From: Allacma fusca
Lineage: Eukaryota > Arthropoda > Collembola > Symphypleona > Sminthuridae
Length of the DNA: 64,000 bases
NCBI GenBank assembly: GCA_947179485.1
Contig: OX359245.1
Location: forward strand, 35,637,067 to 35,701,066
Direction: 5' to 3'
The position numbers were made by a program, and so were the translations under genes. How positions within the stretch are numbered: the stretch's first letter is position 1; every line of letters starts with the position of its first letter. The notes beneath the pieces were generated by a model. The model made no database searches, was not told where the DNA came from, and saw only the letters and a program-made list of their open reading frames with translations. This document shows, piece after piece, positions 1 to 11,508 of the stretch.

Positions 1-433
1 ATTTCGGTCAAAAACTGGTTACTTGGCAGTTTGGAACTTTTTCCACCCCCGGGACATTATTACCATTTATGACATCATATTTCCCAAAATTCCACTATTT
101 AAAAACGTCTAAGCAATGCATACGTCTTTTACGTAACTTTGACGCAAAATCAACCAGACTTTGTTTATTGGGATGCTTCCAACGACCATGTATGTACTTA
201 TACATTAACTGTGTTATTTATCCTCCTATTTCCTGCTGTGTAAAATCCAGACTGCATATTATTGCTTCTCCCAAAAGTTCAAAGAAGGACTGATTAATTT
301 CCGTTAATATTATTTTCAGTCAAACGGACATTGCAACACCAGAGCCACTGCGATATCCTTAAAGCACCCAACGAACTCGAGTAATTATCCTCCTTGAAAG
401 CTGGACAGCGTTTAAGTTAGTGCTGGCTCCCTG
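1..433. other. Intergenic, no gene seen
   Basis: I see no supported gene here. Short open frames have no recognisable family and no splice context. The last 8 bases (426-433, GCTCCCTG) are the left target duplication of the hAT-like element that follows. Confidence 0.5.
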
Positions 434-1257
434 TAAAGGCGTGGCCCGCAGGAGATTTCCCAACCCAACCCGAGTCTTACCCACAAATACGTAACCCGAA
501 CCCGCCCGACCCGAAAGTCAACCTCTGAAACGTCGACCCGCCCCGACCCGACAGTATTTTTTTAGGCCCGCGCCAGACCGCAGCCCGCTGAGTTTCAGGT
601 GACACAGCCCGACCCAGCTTGCGGGCCCCCGCGGGGCCCGCAATTGTTTAAGAACTTAGTAAAACGCTGTCAGATTCGCTTCCCATCACAATGTCTAAAA
701 CAAAAGTATAAACCGTAGAAACCGAAGAATAAATATTGTTTAAGTTTTAAACAAATTTTAATATCTGTAGCTGGTTCGATTTTTAATTTGTGTTTGAAAA
801 TCCCTTCGCAGGAAACGTTAACTAATGGTAAGAATACTGCTCTAACAGATTTCAGAGCAGCAACTTCAAAACGTTACAAGTCACAGTCACACAATGATAA
901 GCGAAGAACACGATGAATAGTAACAACCAACACTTACAAAGGCAGAAACGTGAGCAATCACAAACGGACGCAAACCATATAATTCTGGAAAAATCCTAAA
1001 CGTCGGTGATTGAAATTTAAACGTTTTGCGGGCTGCTTGCGGGCCCAAGGTATATTTAAATCCTGCCCGAACCCGCCCGCAGCCCGCACTATGTGCATAA
1101 ATTTCAACCCGACCTGCCCCGTTGAAATACAATAAAAACCCAACCCGATCCGCAACTTGCAACACGACAAAGCATTAAACCCGAACCCGCCCATAACCCG
1201 CACGGGCGGGTCGGGCCTCGGCCCGACCCGAATATTTACCCGCGGGCCACGCCTTTA
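434..1257. mobile_element. hAT-like non-autonomous element, CCCGACCCG word family
   Basis: An 824-bp element bounded by a 16-bp inverted repeat, TAAAGGCGTGGCCCGC at 434-449 and its reverse complement at 1242-1257. It is flanked by a perfect 8-bp direct repeat, GCTCCCTG (426-433 and 1258-1265). The 8-bp duplication and the TAAAG start (YARNG rule) fit the hAT superfamily. Both ends are dense in the word CCCGACCCG or its complement; the middle (about 650-1010) is ordinary AT-rich DNA. No intact transposase frame is visible, so it is probably moved in trans. The GC-rich ends create misleading open frames on the minus strand (887-1203), which I do not call. Confidence 0.85.
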
Positions 1258-1265
1258 GCTCCCTG

Positions 1266-1703
1266 CAATTTGGTTTAACAATATCTAAAGCAAGAATCTC
1301 AAATGCATTGCATGTCTCATCAAAAATGCTAAATTATACGAGGAACAAAATATTAATAGAAATAGTCTTGAAGGACATGTCTTTTATATCTAATTGTAAG
1401 GGGGGGTTGCCCAATCTTAATTATTATAGCTCGGTTCTACCAGGAAAAGTATTTTAAACACATCCGTATTGATTCATGATTTTCTAATTATTCATTAATA
1501 TGAATCATTTCCAATTTCATTGTGCATTCATCTCTTTGAATCATTATCCCATGAGCGCCTACATATAATTAGTATTTACGTCAAAGGAGCCGTTTTGTTA
1601 TTGAATTTCCGCCACTATTTCGGAGACTCTTGAGTGTTGGCAACAATTACTCGATCGTCTTGTCTGGAGCTGGAAACATCCGAAATAGTGCTTCAATTTC
1701 ACA
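1266..1703 (+). promoter_or_regulatory. Upstream region shared with receptor 2
   Basis: Segments at about 1330-1360 (including ACAAAATATTAATAGAA) and 1470-1590 (including TGATTTTCTAAT and AATTAGTATT) are closely matched upstream of receptor 2 at about 19545-19600 and 19710-19830. The duplicated block therefore includes at least 400 bp of 5' flank, where the promoter is expected. No clear TATA box or initiator is assigned. Confidence 0.5.
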
Positions 1704-3086
1704 ATGATTACTCATACAACTGGAAATCTTTTCCGGGAGGCCATTTTCTTGTCAAAATGGTCCGGAAGCACAGAATTTCGTTGGGACTCCAAAAAACACC
1801 GGATTAGACTCTCCACAGCTTCATGGTCTAAAGTTTACCGCAATTTCAATTTTGCCCAGATGATAGCCTTTGAAACTTTCTTGATCTATCGACTAATAGA
1901 ATCCGTAGCAATTCCTACAGCTATAAGACCATTGTCGGATGTTATTAATTTGTGCTACTTCATCGGCATCTATGCCATTCCCACATCTTTGCACTATTGT
2001 ACGACGAGACACTCTGCTGACATCGCCTTGTTTGTGAATGGTTTCCTTGAGTATTTTCAAAAATTCAAGGAGAGCTACATCCTACCATCGCAGTACAAAA
2101 AGAAAAACGGTTGTGAGACCGTCCTGAGAATATTTTTCAGCACGGCTTATTTGACAACGTTACAAAATGTTATTATTTTTGTTGTCAGCCCGCACCGATA
2201 TTTTATGCTCACTTCGTTGATTTGGGATTCCAAGGACATGATCCCAGTTCTCCTAAAGCTGGTATTCCTGGCGGTTCACGTACAAATATGGTTGTCAGTG
2301 TGGTCGAATTCATTGTTATATGTGACGATAATTTACTCCTACATTTACCCCACACTATGGATACTTAAAGAATTGGAGTAAATATAAATTTTATTTTATT
2401 TACATTTTTTACCCTCTATTAGTTCCCCTAATCGTTTACTATGCCCATGAATCGTGTATCACTAGATAAACTAATTTCCCTTCAATATTCATGCTTAATG
2501 TCTACCATGAACCGTTAACTGAATAGTTAGCGTTATCCAATATTTAATACGCTAATATTTCTACTAAATTTTCTACAAGTTATAACCGGGTTTCAAAACT
2601 GTAATTTAAATGTTTTTATATTTTTATGGCAGCACTCACAACCGAAATCCAGGAACGTATGACGTTTTAAGAAACCCGGTTGAATTCTCAAATGAGTACC
2701 GTAGTATCGAAATCATGCAAAATTTCTTTAACTACTGTTTTCAGTATGACTACTTACCCTACCACAAACTTTTGATGTCATCTATAGCTGTTTTTGCTTT
2801 TTATGGAGCCATAAGAATTCATGGAACAAGAGCTCTTATAATGGCTATAATAAATATTATCATTTGCCTCCATTTGAGCGTGATTTTCAGACAATTGGGA
2901 AAATTACATGATAGTTCAACGAAAATGTTGAATTCCTGGAAAGGAATCAGCAGTAGGATGGTCCTGAAGTCCTGCAGACCCCTGAGAGTCCAAGTTTCGG
3001 ATCACTACTACGTTCAGAAAACCACTATCCTGGTCCTCATGGGTGTGATCATCAATGCAGCTATCACTTTGCTGTTGTCATCTTAA
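1704..3086 (+). CDS. 7-TM gustatory-receptor-like chemoreceptor 1
   Basis: Two exons, 1704-2377 and 2633-3086, are joined by a 255-nt phase-2 intron (donor GGA|GTAAAT, acceptor ATGGCAG). They encode 375 residues, the usual size of arthropod gustatory receptors. The start ATG is shared with the duplicate at 21301, which supports it. Features seen: a W-D-S motif near residue 27 after a short polar N-terminus, several hydrophobic helices, and a C-terminal helix in KTTILVLMGVIINAA. Such receptors are ligand-gated cation channels in chemosensory neuron membranes. The canonical TYxxxxxQF ending of insect gustatory receptors is not obvious, so family placement rests on length, topology and exon pattern. 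The ligand cannot be inferred. It could be another lineage-specific 7-TM family. Confidence 0.75.
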
Positions 3087-5558
3087 AGATCAAAATACGG
3101 TAAACAATATCGGCCGCATATCGCCCAAACTACATCTTACTACTATTTCTACACCAAGAGCCCATAGGAATAATTCCACTCACTCATTCGTAAACAGTGC
3201 TGCGTTCGGGTCAAGCATTTTAACATCTTGATCATGAACTTTACTTGACCATGAAACTTTTTAAATTTTCGCAAACCAATTTGTACTGGATAAATCGTGA
3301 TAAGGGATTTACTTTTCCTGCTAAGTTCAAGTATAATCAAGTAAATTCGATATAAATGATCGTGGACTGGAGACCTTTTCTTTCCCCAGAAATATCGCTG
3401 TAATCCTCTGTTCCGAGCATTTTATATGAAGCAATTTATTTAATTAATGTTTACTTGATATTTTCGAGTAGCAATAATTATATCCACTTAGCTAGTAATT
3501 ATTTCACCACCCAAACAGTAACAATTGAAGCTGCTGGCTAACACTTGCGCATCACACATGTTCCTCAAACAAACTGGCGCACAAATTTTTGGGGATACGT
3601 TTGGATAATAAACTTGCACAACCGTTAGCAAATGCAATGTTGACAATTCATATGTTAATAATATTAATTTTTAAATAAATGTCATTCCTAGAAAATTGAT
3701 TTTCAAATAATTGTATTTTTCGCAATTGTGCAAATTATCTATCACTTGTTTGTCAGTGCCTGATGATGACAGTCTGCTAGATGTCGCAAGCGTGCATTTA
3801 TTTAGCTTGGTTTAATAAAGTTACGTAAGCCAAAAATATGGATTGTAGTCTTTTCAATATAAATTTATGCATAAATTCTGGATCCCTCTTACATGTAGTA
3901 TTGTAGACGATGCATAACGTCAGCATTGTTATTTCATAAAACTAGCTAATTACTTCAATAAATATAAGTTGTACCGAATTGCAAAATTTCTGGGAAGCTC
4001 CTGATTCATTATTTTGCCTTCAAATATTTAATTCTGCAACCATTCAAGTGTATTTGCGTGCAGATATACGCTAGTCGATGTCTTTGGTCTATGCTTTCAT
4101 CCGGGAATGCCTATATCGTGTGTACATAAAGTTGGGTTGCAATAATTAAATATGATTCTGTAGTCATTAATATAATTTTAATTATGTCAAATCAGCATTA
4201 TGCATACTTGTTGTATTTGACACTGGATTGGCTGGGCGATAAGAGGCACCGAAAAGGCTACAATTATTCTAGGCCAAATTAACTAGAGGATGTTTACTAT
4301 TATGTTGACCATGTTTGGACCATTATTTCAAAAAGAAACTGGGGAAATTTGTTATCGCGTTAACCATCGGGTATAATCTACTGTGAACCGAGTAGTACAG
4401 GAAATGTCAGATCACTATGGCCTCCTGCAGATACACAGGTCTCCTCAAAATGTAAAGGATGTTATAGTCTCAAATCAGGATTTTCAAACGTCCTTATTTA
4501 TTTTGATGTAAATCGAAGATCCAGCGCTGTCAATTAAAATCGATTGAGGTGAATATCTCTTAAGATTTTACCACAAACTGGGACTAAGAACCCTTAGAGG
4601 ACTGCTCGAAGAGCTTCCGGGTCCTTTTAGGGTAGCCCCATAAGTTGAGAATATAACAGATCTGATGCAAATATTTATGCTGGATTGGAGATCTTATCCT
4701 CATCAATATAAGCAAAATCTTTGCTATCGGCAAATTTGTTAATATACTTGTCAACGTTAACCTAATTTTGATATTTCCAAAGTTACAATGATTTTTTAAG
4801 AAAAAGTTAATTTCATTTTACGGTCATGGTCTTTCCTGACCTTCGGTTTCCAGGAGTTTCTTTTTAAGATAAATATTACTGTGTGTGTTTCCGTGTCCGG
4901 AAATGTAAATATTTTATCAGCAAAATGCTCTTGAATTTTTAACACGGGCCTGTAACTTCGGAAACCCCTTAGATGTGGGTAACAACTTAGGACAATGTTT
5001 GACCCAATTCGAATGAGGAAAAATTTGGAACTGAGCACATCTATTAAAGATACTTCAAACAAACTACGACAAATCAGCCTGGGCCATTTCGCGCCGTATT
5101 CATCATTGCCGGCGGAAATACGGCCAATTTAGAGTAAACACTCTGTAACCCCAACATTTTCAACTCAAAAAACAATACTTCAGTTGCATGATGTATCAGA
5201 AATATGTAGATTCAGAAATTATACAGTAGAGTCTGTATTTTTGAAAACGGACAACGAAAAAGTCATCAAGTATTTAATTATTTGTATGTATACCACTTAA
5301 TGTGCATGTACATCATAGCAATTTTCGGGATGAAATGCGGTCGGAAAATCGTACTGCTAAGGCAGAAACCCGAAAAAGCCCGAAAATTTCAATAATTTTT
5401 ACCAGCCTTAATAACTCAAGTATTTTTATTTTGCATGTGTTTTAATTGTTATAGCAACCTAAGGTTGCTTCATGATTTTTTTGGACAACGTGGGATAATT
5501 ATAGCGGATTTTGTAAAAAAATTACATTGCATTTTTTGCTCATTACGGATTTTTTTTC
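3087..5558. other. Intergenic, no gene seen
   Basis: AT-rich DNA without a supported gene. A short stretch at 3760-3800 carries a CTGATGATGA motif followed by TGTCGCAAGC and an AATAAA-like tail, weakly resembling the fuller motif at 11941. Scattered open frames (for example 4796-5062 on the minus strand) show no family resemblance. Confidence 0.4.
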
Positions 5559-5668
5559 ACGGTGAGCACCACCTAATCTGCATAATTTTTTTACTTTAAA
5601 ATGTAAGGCTTCATATGAACGACGAAAGAAAATTTTAAAAAATCGCGTATTAGGTTGTGCTCACCGCG
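5559..5668. repeat. Imperfect inverted repeat (foldback)
   Basis: GGTGAGCACCACCTAAT near 5562-5578 pairs with ATTAGGTTGTGCTCACC near 5649-5665 across a loop of about 70 nt, with one mismatch in the arm. It could be a remnant of a small inverted-repeat transposon. No target duplication was identified. Confidence 0.6.
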
Positions 5669-6123
5669 AAAACAGAAAAAAACCGACACGGGCATTTTGT
5701 ATACATACATACGTAAGGGTTCATTCACGACGTAAGTGACGGGTAGATTGCATGTGTGTACATACAGCAAGCATGCAAACATTGCTTGCTTGCTAAAGTA
5801 GACGAGGAGAGGTGGCTTCTGTAACGCAATACACGCGCAGCGCCTTCGAGGTAAACAGAAGGCCCTATCACGCTCCATTGTTTGGGACCGTGCCGCAGCA
5901 CAACTAGTCCCAAATATATTTTGTAATAATTTGGGATTGGTTGACTGTATGCCAATAATTTTTGTTGTCAGCAGTTTCTACGCTATTAAAAATGTATTTA
6001 TGTACATAATATGTACATAGTCCAAAAAAATGCTTCAATATGGGAATGACCGTATTGAAACAAACAGACTCAGTATGTAGATCCTAATTAAATCAATTTC
6101 TTCACGTACTCATTTCGTAGGAT

Positions 6124-6177
6124 CAATTCCTCATTCCTCATATTCCTCATTACTCATATTCCTCATTACTCAATTCC
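6124..6177. repeat. Short tandem repeat, ATTCCTCAT/ATTACTCAT units
   Basis: Alternating copies of ATTCCTCAT and ATTACTCAT over about 54 bp, read directly from the sequence. No associated gene. Confidence 0.8.
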
Positions 6178-6639
6178 TTATAATTATGTTGGTTGGATAT
6201 ACTACTTTTTATGGCTTTAGAGCATTATTTAGTAAGTTTATCCACTCGTAAATTAAGCATTCCTAATTATCAAATATACTCATAATTGGCAGCAAATTGA
6301 GCAAATAAATTGCTCGTTTACTATTTCATTCATGTAATGGTATTTCATCAATTTACTATACCTATGTACCTCAATAATTTTCATCGTTTGAAGCCCATAG
6401 AGCAAGGACAGAAATTTTGTTCCAATTTTTGGAACTGTCACCATAAACAATCAGGACGCGACGGGGACAACAAAATTTTCTCCACATAATATTGGGACGA
6501 GACGACGAGAACAGGAAAATTGTCACCTTCAGTAATCTGGAAAGGGCGGGAACGGCGATGGGGCTGAATCTCTGTCCCCAGAAAAATCTCTACAACGCTT
6601 TGTTTCTTCTTGTCATTCTAGGTCTTGTTGTCGGTTACA

Positions 6640-6795
6640 CTGCCACACGGTATATTGCCACCCAAGCAACTGCCATGCGGAGAACTGCCTCAGGTACAAC
6701 TGCCACAAGTAACATTATCACAAGCACAGCTGCCTCAATAATTGTTTCTCACTCTTAATGTACCAACTGCCAGGTCACCATCTGCCACCTGTAAT
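6640..6795. repeat. Degenerate repeat of CTGCCAC words
   Basis: Repeated variants of AACTGCCAC(AAG) at irregular spacing of 12-25 nt. The open frame spanning it (6492-6758) is probably produced by the repeat and is not called as a gene. The preceding 6420-6600 stretch has GGGACGAGACGACGAG-like words of similar character. Confidence 0.55.
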
Positions 6796-6803
6796 TCGAC
6801 ACC

Positions 6804-6998
6804 TAAGCTCCAAATATTCAAGCTAAGCTCCAATCAATTATATACCAAATTTGGAAATCCAAGCGAAGCTTCGGAAATTCAAAAAAAGCTCTGGAACTTC
6901 ATCCAATGCTTCGGAAATTCAAACTGAGCTCTGGAAATCAAGTCTAAGCTTCGGAAATGTAATCTAAGCTCCGGTAAGCCAGCCTAAGCTGCGGAAAT
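6804..6998. repeat. Degenerate minisatellite, about 20-23 bp unit
   Basis: About eight units with core AAGCTTCGGAAAT(TCAA) or its variants AAGCTCCGG and AGCTCTGGAAAT, spaced about 20-23 bp apart. It directly follows the CTGCCAC repeat. No coding potential is assigned. Confidence 0.7.
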
Positions 6999-8309
6999 GT
7001 TAGAACGTGTTATTATAAGCATACATAAATATGTGCAAGCGTGGTTGACGACATTGAGGCCCCATGCAGGAAAATTCACAATTCCAAAATTTTGGATTTA
7101 TTTTCGCATCTATTAAAGAACTGGCGTTCATAGTTTTAACACAATTGCAATTTTCACTGTTTGAAAACTTTTGGAAATATTCTGAGAAGTGTCTTTGAGA
7201 TTCAGAAAATACTTTATTTAATCCTGACCTACCCTGACCTTTCTTGTTTGTGGTGTTTGTGGCATGAGAAATTTCGAAAAATATTATTATTTATTAATTA
7301 ATATTATTCATTTTTATTCTCATTCTACATAGACATATAGTATGTGCTACTTAAATGAAACGAGACATGACTCCAATTTTACTAAAAACGAAAAATTTAC
7401 AATGAAACCGTTATTTATATGATGTGCCTCTATAACGCGTTACTTAAAACGTCACGTACAACGTTTTTGAGAGATTTATTGATGCCGTTATAAAGACAGT
7501 CGACTGTACACCAGAAAAACTTTGTGTTCTGGAACATCAATGGAACTTTCGTTGGGAGCAGCCGGTTGACTAACAGGCTGAGCTGTATAGCTAGAATGGT
7601 AGAAATGGATTCTGTCAGGTCGAAGAAATGGAAGCTGGAGAAGACATTATTGGGATGAAGGGCTCCCAGTAAACCAGGAAATCTGGCCCTACATAGGGCC
7701 TTTGTTGGTATTGATGGCTCAACATAGGCACACGGAATATTGAGGCAAACCTGAATTTCACCGTGAAATCCAACTCCGGTTATCACCAGGCGCCGTGATG
7801 GCACATTTGACTACCACTATTTATTGGCAAAAATCATAAACCCTGTAATGGTCCGTTTACCGATTTTGGTCGGGCTTACTGGCTCACGGTTAAAAGCTGG
7901 CTGACCAGTGTAAGTTTCAAAGAATTATTTTTGCCAAGATTTTACCTACACTGGTCCGAGGCTGGCATGCCAAAGATTTATATTCCAGTAAACTAGAAAA
8001 TCTAAACCATTATTGGGCCTGTGCTGGTAACTACAACCAAATTCGGGCATGTAAGTTTTTAAGGCTGGCCAGTATTTTACCGTTAAATTTCAACATAATG
8101 TAGGCGGAGCTTGACTCAGCGATGCAAATGAGGCTAACCAGCAAGGTTCCAGGCTTGGTCTGGTTCAACGCTGACTCCCACATGTACACTTTATGATACG
8201 GCATGCTATTGTTATACAGCAGCAGCGTCATCAGTATCAACTGAACTTAGTTTGAAATCATTCAGCGTAAAAATATTAACAGTGTGGTTCATCCATTTTA
8301 TACCGAGTT

Positions 8310-8498
8310 GTGAATTCAGTTTTCTTGTACTTTACTTCAATTGAAGGCCTCATGAAGCCATTCTTCTATATTGTGGAGTTTGCCAAGGACAAACGTGTTG
8401 AAGCCGTTCCCTCCAACTGGCTTTTTGACGAAAACAACAAGTGCCACTGGCCCCCCAATATTAATGCTCTGTGTGTGGATGTGGCGGCTTACCAATAA
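8310..8498 (+). pseudogene. Fragment of transposon second-gene N-terminal module
   Basis: A 62-codon frame contains the pattern I-V-E-F followed by VPSNWL and CHWPP. I recognise this as the N-terminal module usually found in proteins ending in a DUF4806 domain. A related module (DFV...CYWP) is encoded at 47988-48189 in the larger transposon, where it lies downstream of the transposase rather than upstream. Here it stops one codon before the transposase fragment begins, with no DUF4806 domain after it. It is most likely a rearranged remnant. Confidence 0.5.
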
Positions 8499-9894
8499 AT
8501 GAATCTAATAATAGGCAACTTTGGCCTTTGTTGGGTATATGTGTTGAAGCAAAAAATCAGACTCAAATTTGAGGGCAAAACTAAACCTAAAGATTTAAAA
8601 CTTTATCTGGATAAATTTGTTTCCGAAGTTCAGTTGTTGGAACAGAGGGGAATTTCTTTTGGTAACAAACTCTACAGTTTCCAAATACATTGTTTTATTG
8701 CGGATGCTCCCGCACGTAGCTTTTTAAAATGTTGCAAAACCCACAATGGATATTTTTCATGTGAGAAATTTGAACAAGAGGGGGAATGGCTGGGCCGTGT
8801 CACATTTCCTGAAATTGACTCCAGACTTCGTACAGATGACAGTTTTAAGAGCCAATTTCAGGAAGAACACCACACAGCTACCTCACCTCTCATCAACGTA
8901 AACATTGGTCTAGTGTCTGGGTTTCCTCTTGATTTCATGCATCTTGTATGCTTGGGGGTCATGAGGAAGTTACTAATAGCTTGGGTAAAAGGTCCCTTAA
9001 AAGTTAGACAACCTGTCCGGATTGTTGATAGGATTTCTCAAAATTTGATAATGCTGATTTCATTCATTCCTAAAGAATTTGCCCGAAAACCACGATCCAT
9101 AAGAGAATTAGATCATTATAAGGCTACAGAGTGGAGATCTTTTTTGTTACACTATGGAGTCATTGTACTTAAAAATACTTTGCCCACAGAACTTTATAAA
9201 CATTTTTTGAAGTTAAGTTGTGCAATATTTATACTTGCAAGCCCAAACGCTAAACATAACGCATTAAATTGTTTAGTAGAAAAACTTCTTCAACAGTTTG
9301 TGACTGAAAGCAAATCCCTATATGGTCAAGAGTTTATGGTATCAATGTACATAATTTAATACATTTGGCCTCAGATGTTAAAAGGTACGGTAGTTTAGAT
9401 TACTTTAGTGCTTTTGATTTCGAAAATTACATGCAAACACTAAAGAAAATGGTTCGATCTAAAAACATTTCGTTCAGCAAATTGTTAATCGTATCACCGA
9501 ACTGGAAGGAAATGTATATAAATCAATAAGGCCATTATCACAGGGATTTATCTCTAAGTCAAATAATAATAATTTCATTCTCAATAAAGTTTTGCTATCT
9601 ACTCTTGAGGGTGACAACTGTTTCATGACTAAAGATTTCCGAGTTGTAATTTTAACAGGTTTACAAAATTGTCCCAGTAGTATTGTTAAATGTAAATATT
9701 TTATTAATTTAAGAGCTTTTGATGATTACCCCGTAGACAGCAAATTTTTATGTATCTATGTATGTCATGGTACGACAACTGCTGTGGATATTCCTATTAC
9801 TAGACTTAAGCAAAAATGTGTTCTTTTGCCTAATGTAGACAATATATCCGAATTCGTATGTATCCCCTTAACATTTGACTTGATTGTTTCATAG
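8499..9894 (+). pseudogene. Transposase_21-like transposase, broken by frameshifts
   Basis: The frame 8499-9359 includes DAPARSF, LRTDDSF, the hallmark FPLDFMHLVCLGVMRKLL, and the KATEWRSFLL block. The downstream blocks NVHNLIHLA...YFSAFDFENY (about 9343-9475), QQIVNRITELEGN (about 9477-9520) and the tail at 9592-9894 lie in other frames, so at least two frameshifts separate them. The same blocks occur in the same order in the minus-strand copy at 48232-50108, which confirms homology. The protein would catalyse cut-and-paste transposition; this copy cannot make it intact. Confidence 0.75.
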
Positions 9895-10532
9895 TTATTA
9901 TTGTTTACATATGCAATTTTTACAGATTAAAAATATTAATCCACTGTTGGAATTCTATAAATAAAGGAATCTGCCATGGCTAATTAATCGACATGCAATT
10001 ACACACTAGCCATACCACTTCCATCGATGACCAGCATAATTAACTCATTGGTTCCTCATAAATAAGCCATCATTGGCCCGATATGTATAAGCCATTATTG
10101 GGCTGATATTCATAAGCCAGTCTTGGCCCGACATCCCAAATCATCCGATAGCCATGAAAAAGAAATTGCGAACCGATCTAGGCCCTGTAATGTTTCTTGA
10201 ATGGTACCCTGGATTTGACCGTACACGTACCCGCAAGAAACCATAACTATTAGCCAGCACTGGCCCATTAACCCATTAGCCCAGTTAATTTTCAGTAACG
10301 GCAAATGCTCGAGGCCCAGTACAGGCCCATGCATTCGTGGTTTACTGGGCTCACTATCAAGCCAGATGCTGGAGAGCTACGTAGATGCTAAAGAGCGTAA
10401 ACAGTTAAAAATTAATGTTTGACTGGAAGGCTGGAAGTAATGTTGCGGTCAACTGCAAGGTTTTTTACTCGGCCAATTCCGTACCCGTCGGACAGATTGT
10501 AATATTTATCTAGCAGACCATGGTGTACTAAC

Positions 10533-11500
10533 CAGGGATGCAAAACCGAAAAATATGGTTTTGGTTAATACCTTAATGTTTCTGTCAGAGTTATTTACGT
10601 TATCTGAAGAAAGGGTTATTGGTAAAAACTGTTACGGAATCCTTGCTATTCTGTTAAACGGTTAAAATAGTTTTCCAAAATTACGGTTACAACTTCCATG
10701 ATATACAGTTAAACGGTTATAAAAATAATATTTTCTAACTTTAATCAATGAAACATAAATTTATTGCCTATTTATTGAAAAACTATAATAAGAACTGCAT
10801 ACAAATAAATACTTTCAGAATCCATTTACTCGAAGAAATGGAATGGTGTTCAGAAGTTCATCTGCCAATCGCATTCGTCTGTCTGACAAAATGTATGCTC
10901 GACACATGTAACAATCAAAATTGTAGTAAACGGGTGGTACAAACGTTACCCGTGTTATTGATTCGCAGCCTTCAACTAAACACCGGGTTTTGTCTTCTCC
11001 AAGGTAGTATTGGAAATAGTCGGTCACCGCGCTCGTCTTTTTTCGTTCCATTGCTTTCGGTATTTGGTCCTCTTTCACCAAATGAACACTGGTGGCCGTT
11101 ACTTACTTATGTGTAACTAATTACCTAATGTAAATTGATAAGGAATGACTTTCTGTAGTTTCTACGCATTCCTATATATGTCATAAGGACAGCACGTGTT
11201 AAAATAAATGATTCAAGTGAAAAGAAGTTGAAGCGTTTTACGTGTTTCATTTGAGATCAGTCTGAAGCTTTATTGGAGCTTACAAGATGGCAATGTATGG
11301 GAATTATAAAAACGGAAAATAACGTTTATATTTTTGGTTATGGTTTACGTTTTTGGTTTTGCAAATCCAACCTTTGGATTAGTTTTAGTTTAACGTAATT
11401 ATATATTTTCCGTTACGTTTTCGTTACTGTAAACCGCTTCCTCTTTTTTCCCGATAATAACGTTATTCAATAACGTTATGAATAACGTTATCCTTCCCAG
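10533..11500 (-). mobile_element. hAT-like element, CGTTACGTTAC word family
   Basis: A 968-bp element flanked by a perfect 8-bp direct repeat GTACTAAC (10525-10532 and 11501-11508), matching the hAT target preference nTnnnnAn. The left end is CAGGGATGC and the right end, reverse-complemented, is CTGGGAAGG, so the inverted repeat is short and imperfect. Both flanks are rich in GTTACGGTTA/CGTTAT words. The interior holds a BED zinc-finger-like remnant on the minus strand. Confidence 0.8.
10815..11081 (-). pseudogene. BED-type zinc-finger remnant of hAT transposase
   Basis: An 88-codon minus-strand frame contains S-A-V-T-D-Y-F followed by C-L-V-E-G-C, the spacing expected at the start of a BED zinc finger (S-x-V-W-x-Y-F ... 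C-x2-4-C). The expected downstream His residues are not in the same frame, so the domain is broken. Its position inside an element with 8-bp target duplications supports hAT origin. The catalytic core is absent. Confidence 0.5.
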
Positions 11501-11508
11501 GTACTAAC

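Larger units (their letters stand above)
7666..10348 (+). mobile_element. Transposase_21-like (CACTA/EnSpm-related) DNA transposon, decayed
   Basis: About 2.7 kb with an 11-bp inverted repeat, CCAGTAAACCA at the left end and TGGTTTACTGG at the right end. A possible 4-bp direct repeat, GCTC, lies at 7662-7665 and 10349-10352. Subterminal regions carry many copies of short GGCCCA/TGGGCC and ACTGG/CCAGT words, as expected for transposase-binding arrays. The interior holds a broken transposase on the plus strand. Superfamily assignment is provisional: the protein resembles the Transposase_21/DUF4218 type, but the termini are not CACTA. Confidence 0.6.

Noticed and set aside
887..1203. Overlapping minus-strand open frames of 81-92 codons
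   Set aside because: They lie inside a hAT-like element and are produced by its GC-rich CCCGACCCG arrays; there is no family resemblance.
6492..6758. 88-codon plus-strand frame with a hydrophobic stretch
   Set aside because: It overlaps the degenerate CTGCCAC repeat and the Thr/Ala-rich half is repeat-derived; there is no splice context.
7430..7804. 124-codon minus-strand frame
   Set aside because: It crosses the left terminus of the 7.7-kb transposon and its subterminal arrays; there is no family resemblance.
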